Source: Blastococcus saxobsidens DD2 (GTDB lineage Bacteria; Actinomycetota; Actinomycetes; Mycobacteriales; Geodermatophilaceae). From it: a stretch of DNA of 64,000 nucleotides. The notes below the pieces were generated by a model. That model did not search any database. It was not told the origin of the DNA and saw only the letters and a program-made list of their open reading frames with translations. The stretch spans positions 1 to 64,000 of the forward strand of contig NC_016943.1 in NCBI RefSeq assembly GCF_000284015.1, written 5' to 3'. Below, in pieces: positions 20,977 through 30,136 of the stretch. The translations under genes were made by a program, and so were the position numbers. How positions within the stretch are numbered: position 1 is the stretch's first letter; each line of letters begins with the position of its first letter.

Positions 20977-21201
20977 TCACCGCCGGCTCCCCGGGCCTGG
21001 GGCGATCTGATCGTGCTGGGCGTCGATCCAGCTCCGGAGGTCGTCGCAGCGGTAGAGGACGCGGCGGCCGAGGCGGAAGCTGCGGGGGCCGATGCCGAGG
21101 TGGCGCCAGTACCGCAGGGTGGCGACGGGGGCGCGGAGGAGCTCGGCGGCTTCGGTGATGGTGAGCAGTTCGGGCTCGCGGCTGGCGGGATGGTCGGGCA
21201 T
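20977..21201 (-). CDS. Small HTH protein, excisionase/AlpA-like
   Basis: The 74-residue product has a MerR-type winged helix-turn-helix of the excisionase family: LLTITEAAELLRAPVATLRYWRHLGIGPRSFRLGRRVLYRCDDLRSWI. Proteins of this type bend DNA in excision or regulate element genes. It lies just upstream of the integrase on the same strand, supporting a role as recombination directionality factor. The ATG at 21201 is preferred because GGAGG is well placed before it; an in-frame GTG or ATG at 21240 would add 13 residues. Confidence 0.85.
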   Translation of the reverse strand: MPDHPASREPELLTITEAAELLRAPVATLRYWRHLGIGPRSFRLGRRVLYRCDDLRSWIDAQHDQIAPGPGSRR

Positions 21202-21363
21202 GGCTGCCTCCGGTCTGGGCGGGTGGACTGGCTCCGTCACCTGAGAAGGCGCCGATTCGGAGCTCGTACTGACAGCCGACCGCCAGATGCTTCCGAAAAC
21301 CTCCAGTTGTCCTCCTGCTCCGACTGGCAGACCGCGCGGTCGATGGCGGAGGCACCCTGCTCA

Positions 21364-24300
21364 TCAGCCGATGCCTGGGGCGCTGCCACGCCGGGCGAGG
21401 GATGCCCCGAGGCGTTCCGCCTCGGGGCGTGGAACGGCCGGGACCGGGGCGGTCGGCCGCAAACTCGCCGGCCTGGGCTGGTTGGGGCCCGCCGCGCGCC
21501 GTGTGCGCCAGGCCTCGCGTTCGCGATCGAGCCGGTCGGGCGGCTGGGCGCGGAGAGCCGGCTCGGCGGTGAGGGTCGCGATGCGCGTCCGGGCGTCGGT
21601 GAGCTCCTGGCGGGTGGTGGCGATATCGCGGCCGAGGTCGGCGAGCCGGCCGGCCGGGTCGGAAGTCCAGGCCACGTGCCCGAACGGGTCGAGCCGCTCA
21701 TCCCGCCGCCGGGTGGCCTCGGCCAGTGCGCGCCGGGCCTGCTCCGCCGCGTGCCGGGCGGCGTCGGCCGCGGCGCGGAGCTGCGCGTGCTCGGGATGAG
21801 CGTCTTCGGCGGCCCGGTGGGCGGAGGCGTTGAGCGCCGTCCACAGGGCGGGCCGGTCGTCGAACCAGCTGGCAACCGGGGCGAGGTTCTTCGGGTCGGT
21901 GGGCAGGGACGGCACGTGGGGCCGCCACCGGTCGGCCCAGTCGGTGAGCTGCTCGCCGGCCTGCGCGACCGCGGCCCGCCGGAGCCCAAGCCGGCCGGGA
22001 CCGTCGCCCACGGTCCTTGCCGCCGCGCGGGCGGCGCTCCGTTCGCCGACCCAGCGAGCGAGCATCGTGTCGCGGGCCTCGTCCGCGTGGGCGGTGACGG
22101 CCGCGCCGCTGGCTGCGGCGTGCTGCTTGGCCTGTTCGGCGGTGCTCGCCGTCTGCTCACGGGCGGCCTGGAGGTGGGCCAGTTCGCCGGCGTGCGGGGC
22201 TTCGAGCGCGACGACTTCGCGCAGCGCGTCGCGCTGCGGCTCCCAGTAGGCGAGTCGCTGAATGCAGCGCTGCTCGCCCGTCCACGCCGTGCGCAGCTCG
22301 GCCAGCACCTGCTCCAGCGGTCGGGATGGGGCGTAGCGGGCGGCCTCGGCGGCGGCGAGCTGGGCGGCGTACGCGGGGCCGAGGTCGGCGCGGTCGCGGG
22401 CGAAGACCGCGATCCACTGCTCCCGGGCGTCGTCGGCGTCGGCGGCGAGGAGGTGGGCGATGTTCGCCGTTCGGCCGCGGGTCATCCCGACGTAGGCGGA
22501 GGAGGCGCCGGTGTGCTCGCCGACCACCACGTGCGACGCCGTAACGGTCTCGCCCTGCACGCCGTACGCGGTGGTGGCGTAGGCGAGCTCGACGTGCTCG
22601 GTGACGTAGTCGGCGGGCAGTATCCGGGTCCCTGGGCCGGCAGGGGTGACACCGCCGGACCCGTTCCCGGGGCCGGTGCCGGTGGGGGTGACAGCGGGGG
22701 TGACGAGCAGCCCGCCGCGGCGGCCGACGGCGGTGACCACCCAGACGTCGCGGTTGGCGACGTCGAGGTGGCGGTCGTTGCGGCGGGTGGCGATCCGGTC
22801 CCCGGCGCCGATCCGCTCCCCGGCCCCGGTGATGGCCACCGTCCGGTCATCGACCCGGCCGGCGACGGCCAGCCGTTCGCGGATGGCGTTGTTGAGTTCG
22901 GCGGCCTGTTCGCGGGTGTCCACCACCACGGCCACCGGTCGGCCGTCGGCATAGGACTCGGCGGCGGTGGCGGCCAGTGCCTCCTGCAGCGCGGCGGCGT
23001 CGGGATGCAGCTGGATCTGGCCGCGGGCGAGGAGGGCGTCGAACACCTTCCCGGGGTCCTCGCCGGTGCGCATGGCCAGGGTCAGCTCGGCGTAGCCGGT
23101 GTCGGGTGTTGTACGGCCCTCCTCGTCGGTTCGGGTGAAGCGGTGCACCGCGTCCAGGGTCAGGGTTGCCGCGGGGTCGGCTTGGGCGATGGCGAGGTCC
23201 AGGACGCCGCCGCGACCGACCGCGGAGAGCTGATGTCGGTCGCCGAGCAGCGCCACCCGGACCTGGCACTCGTCGGCGACCGTGAGCAGGGCGCGGGCGG
23301 TGTCCTGGTCGAGCATCCCGGCCTCGTCTATGAGCAGCAGATCCCCGGGCCGCAGCCGGGCGGCCTCGCTCGGCCCGGCGTAGACACCGCCGGTCACCGG
23401 GTCGACCTGGCCGGCGGTGAGCCGGGTCCAACGCCCCTCGTCGTTCCAGCGCCAGCCGTGCTGGAAGGCCAGGGACGCGGCCGACCCGGCGGCCGTCCCC
23501 ACCTCGCCGGCGGCCACCTTGGCCGCCTTGCGCGTGGGGGTGACCACCACGAGCCGGCGGCCTTGCGCCTCGAGCAGGACACGCGTGGCGGCGAGGGTGG
23601 TGGTCTTGCCCGCCCCCGCGGCGCCCTCGACCACTATCAGGGGCCGGTCGCCGGCGAGCGCGGCCACCGCCGTGGCCTGGCCGGCATCCAGCCCGCCGGC
23701 GGCGGCCGCGCCCTCGACCGGGGGTACCAGGTCGGTGTCCGATGCGGCGCGGGTGGCGAGCCGGGTGGCCAGGTCGGCTTCGACGTCGAGGACCGCCTGC
23801 GAGGTCCAGGCGCGGATGTGTTCGGGTACCCCGTCGCGGTCCAGCAGCGGCGTGCAGCGCTGCAGGGCGCGGGCGGTGAGGTCTTCGGCCAGCTCGATGC
23901 GCACCGCGGCGTCGGCGACGACGCCTGCGGCGGCGATCAGCCGCTCGGCCTCGCCCCGGATGTCGGCGGCGTTCCACGCCGACCGTGCCGCTCCGATCCG
24001 GGTCAGCGCGCGCTGCACCAGCTCGTCTCGATCGAGGGCCCCGACCAGGGTGGGCGCCAGGTCGACCGGCTTGCCCGGGTCGCGGTAGCCGAGGGTGGAC
24101 AGCTCGGCCCGCCAGCGTTCGGCCAGCCCGACACCGGGCTGGGCAGTGACCTTGTCCGGGCGGCCGTCGGCCCACGCCCGGGCGTCCCACGCCCGGCGCA
24201 GCACCGGCCCGGGGGATTCACCGGGATGCGCCGCGGCCCAATCCCGTTCGTAGCGGTCCACATTCCGGGCGATCTGCGCATGCCGCGCACTGAACGGCCC

Positions 24301-25014
24301 CGCGTACTCGGACAGTTCCCGTATTTCTCCCGTACCGTCCTTCCGGTAACCGTGCGCGGCGAAGGCGGCGTTCAACTCCGGGTCACACGCCATCGCGGCA
24401 TGTCCCATCCCGTTGATCGCGCCCAGGAAATCCCGGACCCCGACGGTGTGCAGCCCCCGCCATTTCCCCGCCGCGAACACCCGGGACACGAACTGCAGAT
24501 GCAGGTGCCAGTGCGGGTCCTCCGCCCGCGAGGTGTAATGCCGCACCGTCGCCGCCTCCAGCACCTCCAGCGGCACCTGCACCTGCCCGCCCCGCGGCCC
24601 GACCCGCGTGGTGGCGTGCTCCGACAGCCAGGCGATGATCTGCTCGGCGGCGCGGTCCTGCGCCGCCTCGTACGCCGACGCGATGTCCGGGTGCAACGCG
24701 GCGGCCAGCGACCACGTCTTCGGGCCGTTGACCACCACCTCGGCGAAGCGGACGGCGTGCTCGTCGCCGCGCAGCTGCCCCCGCGGCTCGCCGGTGGCCG
24801 GGTCGCGGCCGGCGACCCAGGTCTCGTAGGTGTCGCCGGTCAGCGACGCCAGCTCGGTCACGCGACCGTCGGTGGCGGTGAACCGGCGGGCCAGGCCGGT
24901 GCCCTCGGTCAGGTAGTAGTCGTCCGCCCGGCCCCGGTCGGCCTCCACGTAGTGTCGGGCAGCCGCCGGCGCCCCGGCGTAGACCTTCATTCCGCCGTGC
25001 ATTCTCAACGCCAC
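21364..25014 (-). CDS. MobF-family relaxase fused to a RecD-like helicase
   Basis: This protein would nick the transfer origin and unwind the strand for conjugative mobilisation. The 1216-residue product has an N-terminal TrwC relaxase domain (about 1–310) with candidate catalytic tyrosines Y22 and Y33/Y34 and the metal-binding HWHLHLQ motif near residue 170. A superfamily 1 helicase (about 440–900) follows, with Walker A VEGAAGAGKTTT and Walker B LLLIDEAGM, then an Ala/Arg-rich coiled-coil tail. Possible starts are GTG 25014, ATG 25002 and ATG 24990; none has a strong ribosome-binding site. Its size suits actinobacterial TraA-like relaxases. Confidence 0.92.
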   Translation of the reverse strand: MALRMHGGMKVYAGAPAAARHYVEADRGRADDYYLTEGTGLARRFTATDGRVTELASLTGDTYETWVAGRDPATGEPRGQLRGDEHAVRFAEVVVNGPKTWSLAAALHPDIASAYEAAQDRAAEQIIAWLSEHATTRVGPRGGQVQVPLEVLEAATVRHYTSRAEDPHWHLHLQFVSRVFAAGKWRGLHTVGVRDFLGAINGMGHAAMACDPELNAAFAAHGYRKDGTGEIRELSEYAGPFSARHAQIARNVDRYERDWAAAHPGESPGPVLRRAWDARAWADGRPDKVTAQPGVGLAERWRAELSTLGYRDPGKPVDLAPTLVGALDRDELVQRALTRIGAARSAWNAADIRGEAERLIAAAGVVADAAVRIELAEDLTARALQRCTPLLDRDGVPEHIRAWTSQAVLDVEADLATRLATRAASDTDLVPPVEGAAAAGGLDAGQATAVAALAGDRPLIVVEGAAGAGKTTTLAATRVLLEAQGRRLVVVTPTRKAAKVAAGEVGTAAGSAASLAFQHGWRWNDEGRWTRLTAGQVDPVTGGVYAGPSEAARLRPGDLLLIDEAGMLDQDTARALLTVADECQVRVALLGDRHQLSAVGRGGVLDLAIAQADPAATLTLDAVHRFTRTDEEGRTTPDTGYAELTLAMRTGEDPGKVFDALLARGQIQLHPDAAALQEALAATAAESYADGRPVAVVVDTREQAAELNNAIRERLAVAGRVDDRTVAITGAGERIGAGDRIATRRNDRHLDVANRDVWVVTAVGRRGGLLVTPAVTPTGTGPGNGSGGVTPAGPGTRILPADYVTEHVELAYATTAYGVQGETVTASHVVVGEHTGASSAYVGMTRGRTANIAHLLAADADDAREQWIAVFARDRADLGPAYAAQLAAAEAARYAPSRPLEQVLAELRTAWTGEQRCIQRLAYWEPQRDALREVVALEAPHAGELAHLQAAREQTASTAEQAKQHAAASGAAVTAHADEARDTMLARWVGERSAARAAARTVGDGPGRLGLRRAAVAQAGEQLTDWADRWRPHVPSLPTDPKNLAPVASWFDDRPALWTALNASAHRAAEDAHPEHAQLRAAADAARHAAEQARRALAEATRRRDERLDPFGHVAWTSDPAGRLADLGRDIATTRQELTDARTRIATLTAEPALRAQPPDRLDREREAWRTRRAAGPNQPRPASLRPTAPVPAVPRPEAERLGASLARRGSAPGIG

Positions 25015-25052
25015 CCAACAATGACCAATGAGTCACCCCTAGAAACGCCAAT

Positions 25053-25093
25053 GGGCCCCGCGAAGCGGGGCCCGAGCTACCTCCGAAGGTAGC
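25053..25093. other. Tandem hairpins upstream of the relaxase, possible oriT
   Basis: GGGCCCCGC-GAA-GCGGGGCCC (25053–25073) is followed by GCTACCT/AGGTAGC (25076–25093). They lie 40–80 bp before the relaxase start and 250 bp before gajA. MobF relaxases usually act on a transfer origin with inverted repeats next to their own gene. The hairpins could instead be a terminator. The remaining 25094–25339 sequence shows nothing clear beyond leader DNA for gajA. Confidence 0.4.
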
Positions 25094-25339
25094 ATTCGTG
25101 CCGCTGCTTTTGGCAGACGGCAGCAGGAGTACTAGCGGGTCAGAATCTGAGAAGGCTGGGAGCCTGGGTGGGGATCGACGAGTGCGATTGATTGTTGTTG
25201 AGATGGTCAGAAGCGGCCGTTGCAATTACCGACGGTGGCTCGCGAATCGTGCGCGGGCACGTGAGCAGCTCGACTCTCCGGTCGCGCACCAACCGGTCGT
25301 CGCGCGGTTCGCGGCGACCCGCGAAGGCGCGCACCTACG

Positions 25340-27046
25340 GTGTCTGGCGTGAGACTGAGCCGAATCACAGTCAAGAACTTCCGGAACCTGGTCGACGTCG
25401 ACGTGCCGCTGAGCAGGCACACCGTCATCGTCGGAGAGAACCGCTCGGGCAAGAGCAACCTGCTGCACGCGATGCGGCTCGTTCTGGACAACACTCTCTC
25501 TGGGGACCAGCGACGGCTGCGCCCGGAGGACTTCTGGGACGGACTCACGGCCGCCTCCGGCGACCCAACGAGCACCGGCGAGAAGATCGAGGTGTCCCTG
25601 GAGGTCACCGATTTCGACGACGAGGCCCCTGTAGTCGCGGCCCTCAGCGACGCCCTCGTGACGGGCGACCCGCTCACCGCCCGACTCACTTATAGGTGGG
25701 AGCCTGACCCCCTCATCGACGACGACGTCGTCTACCGAGCCCGGTTCTACGGCGGGGGAGACGACGACCGACCCATCTCCTCCTCGGACGTCCGCGAGCG
25801 TCTCATCACTGTGTTCATGCATGCGCTACGGGACGTCGAGAGTGACGTCCGGAGCTGGCGCCGTTCGCCGCTTCGCGCGCTGTTGGAGGGTGCTTCCCGC
25901 GACGCCGCCCCTGCCGACCTCGATGCGGTCCGCGACGCGATGGAGGACGCGAACGCCTCCCTGAACCGTCTCGGGCCGTTGGTCACGCTGAGCAAAAGCA
26001 TCTCCGACAGCACTCGGGCCGCCGTCGGCTCGAACCAAGGCCTGGAGACGGCCCTGGCGGCGGCGCCGCCGGATCCGCGACGGCTGATTCGTGCGATGCA
26101 GCTATTCGTTGACGGTGACGCGCAACGGCAACTCACCAGCACCAGCCTCGGAGCACTGAACGTCCTGTACTTCTCGCTGCTGGAGCTGCGGCTCAAACAA
26201 CGGCTCGAAAGTGCCGAGGTCGCGCACGTGCTACTCGCCATCGAAGAGCCGGAGGCGCACCTGCATCCTCACCTTCAGAGGCTGTTGTTCAAGCACCTGC
26301 AGCAGGACGACGCGAGCCGGTCGACGGTCGTCACCACCCACTCGCCGCACATCGCCAGCGCTACCTCGGCACGCAACCTCGTCATGCTCCGCACCACTGA
26401 CAGCGGCACGGTCGCCCGCGCTGCAGCCGACGCCGCACTTACGGAGGTGGAGTGGGACGACATCGACCGGTACCTAGACGCCACCCGGTCGGAGCTTGTC
26501 TTCGCTCGCCGGGTACTGCTCGTCGAAGGCGTTGCCGAGCAGCTCATGGTCCCGTCGCTGACACAAACTGTCGACATTGACCTGGACCAGCTTGGCATTT
26601 CGGTGTGCGCCATCGGGGGTACCCACTTCGGCGCCTACGTCAAGCTGTGTATGGCTCTCGGCATCCCGTGGGCCGTGCTGACCGACGGCGACCCCACCAA
26701 TCGCGTTACCGGCGCTCGCCGCAAGCAGCTGCTGGAGCAGAACGCCGGCGCGGACCCGGACGCCGTCTTCGTCGGTGCCACCACGTTCGAGCACGACATC
26801 ATCGCGAAATCCGACTCCAACCGCTCCGCGATCGTCGAGGTCTTGACCGAGCTCCTCGGTGACGATCTCGAAGAGCATTCCGACACTCTGGAAGGCTGGC
26901 GGGACGATACCCCGGACGTGAAGGACTTCCTCGCGGTAATTTCGACCGTTGGCGGCAAAGGGCGGTTCGCACAGCGACTGGCGAGCACAAGGCTTGATCC
27001 GCCGGCGCATCTCGCCGAAGCCCTCGAGTACCTGCTGGAGCAGTAG
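25340..27046 (+). CDS. gajA: Gabija protein GajA, OLD-family ATPase-nuclease
   Basis: GajA is the DNA-nicking component of Gabija anti-phage defence. The 568-residue product has an N-terminal ABC-type ATPase with Walker A VGENRSGKSNLL near residue 31, a dimerisation insert, the motif LLAIEEPEAHLHPHLQR near residue 300 and the H-loop TTHSPHIAS. The C-terminal TOPRIM domain has RVLLVEGVAEQ near 395 and VLTDGDPTN near 451, the acidic residues needed for cutting. Starts at GTG 25340 or GTG 25349 are both possible. gajB begins 2 bp after the stop, so the two are co-transcribed. Confidence 0.92.
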   Translation: MSGVRLSRITVKNFRNLVDVDVPLSRHTVIVGENRSGKSNLLHAMRLVLDNTLSGDQRRLRPEDFWDGLTAASGDPTSTGEKIEVSLEVTDFDDEAPVVAALSDALVTGDPLTARLTYRWEPDPLIDDDVVYRARFYGGGDDDRPISSSDVRERLITVFMHALRDVESDVRSWRRSPLRALLEGASRDAAPADLDAVRDAMEDANASLNRLGPLVTLSKSISDSTRAAVGSNQGLETALAAAPPDPRRLIRAMQLFVDGDAQRQLTSTSLGALNVLYFSLLELRLKQRLESAEVAHVLLAIEEPEAHLHPHLQRLLFKHLQQDDASRSTVVTTHSPHIASATSARNLVMLRTTDSGTVARAAADAALTEVEWDDIDRYLDATRSELVFARRVLLVEGVAEQLMVPSLTQTVDIDLDQLGISVCAIGGTHFGAYVKLCMALGIPWAVLTDGDPTNRVTGARRKQLLEQNAGADPDAVFVGATTFEHDIIAKSDSNRSAIVEVLTELLGDDLEEHSDTLEGWRDDTPDVKDFLAVISTVGGKGRFAQRLASTRLDPPAHLAEALEYLLEQ

Positions 27047-27048
27047 TC

Positions 27049-28806
27049 ATGACCAGCCTGCGGCAGGCGATCTCCGAGCTGCAGACAAACCCAGAGCAGT
27101 GGGAGGCGTTTCAGCACGACGGGCACTGCGTCGTCCTCGCCCCGCCCGGTAGCGGCAAGACGAAGCTGCTCACCACGAAGGCTGTCTGGCTGGCAAACAA
27201 CGCAATCGCGCCGGGCCGGGGCCTGGCCTGCATCACGCTGACGAACCCGGCCGCGGCCGAACTCCGGACCCGAGTCCGGCGCCTCGGCCAACCGGTGGGA
27301 CGCACGGTCAACATCGGGACGGTCCACTCGTTCGCCTGGTCGAACGTCATCCGGCCATTTGCCAACGCCGCTGGTTTCCCCGAATGGTCGCGGTACACCC
27401 TCGCGCCGCGGCAGGAGGCCAACGCTGCCATGCGGGAGGCGATCCGCCGAGTGTTCGAGCCGAACGAGGACACCCGCTACGTGAACTCGACGATCATGCG
27501 CAACCGAAAGCTGTGCCTGACCGAGCAGGAATGGAAGACGGCCGGCCCGAACATCCGCGAGGCCGCCCTCGAATACGACCGGCTGCTGCGGGAGAAGGAC
27601 TACGTCGACTTCGACACTGTCGTCGCCATGGCGGTCCACCTCGTCGAGGAGTACCCGTTCGTTCGCACAGTGCTCCACGCCCGTTTCCCGTACCTGATGG
27701 TCGACGAGTACCAGGACCTCGCCCCGGGGTTGCACCGCATCGTCACGTCGCTGTCGCTCGACGAGGGCAACTCAACGCTCTTCGCCGTTGGCGACCCCGA
27801 TCAGGCCATCTACGGGTGGACCGGTACCCGCCCGGAGCTACTCGTGGAGCTCGCCGACCTCGAGGCCGTCCACCGGGTCGACCTCCGCATCAACTATCGA
27901 TGCGGGGCGGTCATCGCGGAAGCGGGCCGACGCATCCTCGGCGCCCACGGAGCTGAGGCCGTGACGATGCGCGGCGGCGGGTCAGTCAGTGCGCGATGCG
28001 AGCCTGCAGGACTGACCGCACAAGCTGCCTACATCGCCGGGAGAATCTTTGAGCTGCAGTCGGAGGGCGTCTCGCTGCACGAGATCGCTGTGCTCGCTCC
28101 CACCAACGGCGACTGCGACGAACTCGTGGCTGTCCTTCGAAGTCGCGACATCCCGGTTTCCTGGCGAGCAGACGCCTATTCGCCGAGCCCATTGACGATG
28201 ACGCTCGAGGCATTCGCCGCGTGGGTGTCTCATGGCCGCGAGGACAGCGGCTACCGACTCGGCGACCTCCTCGACCAGTGGCAGCAGCTCGGCGACTGGT
28301 CAGCACTGCGGGCCGGTGCCGATAGGGTCGTCGCCGCGCTGCTCGCCGCGGCGGCGGACACGCGTGCTGGCGAGTTCGTCGAGACGATCGTGACGGTGCT
28401 GGACTCTGCGGGCGCCCGGGCCGAACTTCGCTCGGACGACGCGAACGAACTCGAGCGCATGCGTGACGCTCTGAGTCCAGCCGGCGGGATGGCCGACTAC
28501 ACGGTCCGCGACCTGGGAGGTCTACGCCTGCGAGGTGGACGAGTGGAAGTGTTGACGATGTCCTCGAGCAAGGGGCTGGAGTTCGACCACGTCTTCATCG
28601 CAGCGTTGGAAGAGGGCAAGCTCCCGTTCTTCGCGTCCGTACGCGGGTCTGCCGAGTGGACCGAGGACCGCCGCAAGTTCTACGTGTCGTTCACCCGCGC
28701 CCGGGATTCGGTCGAAGTTCTCTACTCCGGCTGGTACGACACCCCACGGGGCCGGCGGCACAACGGCCCGAGCGTGTTCCTCCGCGAATCCGGCTTGGTC
28801 GGCTAG
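27049..28806 (+). CDS. gajB: Gabija protein GajB, UvrD-like helicase
   Basis: GajB is the superfamily 1A helicase partner of GajA. The 585-residue product has all main motifs: Walker A APPGSGKTKLL near residue 36, DEYQDLAPG near 223, VGDPDQAIYGWTG near 246, INYRCG near 283, SSSKGLEFDHVFI near 505 and YVSFTRARDSVEVLY near 545. The ATG at 27049 follows the gajA stop by 2 bp. The OLD-TOPRIM plus UvrD pair defines Gabija. No frameshift is seen, so the system looks complete. Confidence 0.92.
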   Translation: MTSLRQAISELQTNPEQWEAFQHDGHCVVLAPPGSGKTKLLTTKAVWLANNAIAPGRGLACITLTNPAAAELRTRVRRLGQPVGRTVNIGTVHSFAWSNVIRPFANAAGFPEWSRYTLAPRQEANAAMREAIRRVFEPNEDTRYVNSTIMRNRKLCLTEQEWKTAGPNIREAALEYDRLLREKDYVDFDTVVAMAVHLVEEYPFVRTVLHARFPYLMVDEYQDLAPGLHRIVTSLSLDEGNSTLFAVGDPDQAIYGWTGTRPELLVELADLEAVHRVDLRINYRCGAVIAEAGRRILGAHGAEAVTMRGGGSVSARCEPAGLTAQAAYIAGRIFELQSEGVSLHEIAVLAPTNGDCDELVAVLRSRDIPVSWRADAYSPSPLTMTLEAFAAWVSHGREDSGYRLGDLLDQWQQLGDWSALRAGADRVVAALLAAAADTRAGEFVETIVTVLDSAGARAELRSDDANELERMRDALSPAGGMADYTVRDLGGLRLRGGRVEVLTMSSSKGLEFDHVFIAALEEGKLPFFASVRGSAEWTEDRRKFYVSFTRARDSVEVLYSGWYDTPRGRRHNGPSVFLRESGLVG

Positions 28807-28939
28807 AGCCTCGGCGGGTCTTGGGGAACCGCGCGGTGGGCGATGGCCCTGATCCGAAGATCCAAACTCGGGCATCCCTGTCCGTACGTCCTGGCGGAAC
28901 CCGCCGGCGCCTCGGTCCTTCGATCCGCGAGCCCACCGC

Positions 28940-29770
28940 TCACGCAGAAGAGTGCCGTTGCAGCAGGGCGGCGACACAGGCAACGACCGCGGAGGCGTCG
29001 CGACGGTCGTAGCGAAAGTCGGCGGTGATGGCGTCGGCGTGGTGGGCACCGCTGGCGACGGAATGCACCGCGGTGCGCAGTGCCGCGAACCTTTGCGCCA
29101 GGTCGCGTTGACGTGCCGTCCTCGGCTCGTCATACGCGACGGGAGGGTCGAGCTGGTCGTATAGGTCGAGAGCGAGCCGCGCGTCGCGCACTGCGTCCTC
29201 GGCGCGGCCGTCCGCCAGCGCCCGTAAGGCTGATTGCAGTCGGCGGCCGGCCTGTGCGCGCAGGCTGTCCGGATCGCCGAGCGGCAGCGGCACCAGGAGC
29301 GGCACGGTGACCAGGGCGCCGAGGCGCTCCGCATGGCTGGCCCAAGCTGGGCCGCGGACGCGGATCCAGTCCTGCGCGTCGGCGGCCGGATAGTCCAGAG
29401 TCGCGGCGCCGGCGAGGGCGACGTGCAGGTCGACGAGCAGTTCCAGGTCGCCTCCATCGCGGTCGGCCTCGACGCCGGCCAATTGCTGGTCGCTGATCGT
29501 GGTGGTGAGCACCACCGAGCGCGGGTAGGACGCTACGGCGCTGACCAGCAGCGGCTGATCGGATTGCAGCACCCCGATCCAGCCCATCGAGTGCTGGAGC
29601 CGTAGCGCTCCGGAGATCAGCGCAACCGACCCCACGGGCAGGCCCACCGGGGTGGCTTTGTAGCGCAACACGAGACGGTGGGCGCCTGGCCCAGGCTCCG
29701 CCGTCACTTCGTCGAACATGAGGCGAAGCTCTGCACCAACGGCCAGACGGATGTTCGTCACGCCGTTCAT
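28940..29770 (-). CDS. Unknown protein in defence region
   Basis: I do not recognise the family. The 276-residue product (ATG at 29770, MNGVTNIRLAVGAELRL) has an N-terminal part of probable beta strands (about 1–150, with LVLRYKATPVG and PRSVVLTTTI). The C-terminal part is helical (about 170–276, with AGRRLQSALRALADGRAEDAVRDARLALDLYD). No membrane segment or signal peptide is seen. It converges with gajB and diverges from the methyltransferase gene. The frame stays open to 30025, but the added residues look non-coding. It may be an accessory or separate defence gene. Confidence 0.65.
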   Translation of the reverse strand: MNGVTNIRLAVGAELRLMFDEVTAEPGPGAHRLVLRYKATPVGLPVGSVALISGALRLQHSMGWIGVLQSDQPLLVSAVASYPRSVVLTTTISDQQLAGVEADRDGGDLELLVDLHVALAGAATLDYPAADAQDWIRVRGPAWASHAERLGALVTVPLLVPLPLGDPDSLRAQAGRRLQSALRALADGRAEDAVRDARLALDLYDQLDPPVAYDEPRTARQRDLAQRFAALRTAVHSVASGAHHADAITADFRYDRRDASAVVACVAALLQRHSSA

Positions 29771-30136
29771 CGTCCCGAACGCGGTTCCCAGGGGTGGGAC
29801 GGCTCTCGCTCTGCCGGTCGTTGAGCGGGCCCTGGATGCTGCCGCTGGGCCGCGGCAGCTGAGCTGGGCGCTGCTCGGGTCAGGCCTCCTGCCGGCCCAG
29901 GCTGAAGTGGCAGTCGGCGGCCAGGTCCACGAGAAGCCGGGAGGTTTCTGGGGCAGACGCCGGCCGGAGCCGCCGGCGAGAGCGTCCTGCGCCGCGGCCC
30001 GTTCGGCGTCCGTTTCGCCTCCCACTCAGGCCTGATGCTCGACGCTTGTTGCCGGTGATGTTGTCCGCCACCCGCTGACCTGCGGGTTTCCTCCCGGTCG
30101 CCAGTTCTGTGACCCCCATGGGTCAGACTGCACCTC
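29771..30136. other. Divergent intergenic region before the methyltransferase
   Basis: About 366 bp lie between the unknown minus-strand gene and the methyltransferase. I see no gene here. A short inverted repeat TGACCC-CCAT-GGGTCA lies at about 30111–30126, right before the methyltransferase start, and could be an operator; no controller gene was found. Confidence 0.4.

Noticed and set aside
20944-25092. Very long plus-strand open frame (over 1300 codons)
   Set aside because: It is the mirror of the relaxase gene on the minus strand; high GC removes stops in the antisense frame, and its sequence is low-complexity Gly/Arg/His without domains.
28940-29770. HEPN ribonuclease assignment for the unknown gene
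   Set aside because: The C-terminus is helical with an Arg and a late His, but a proper Rx4-6H motif in the right place could not be shown.
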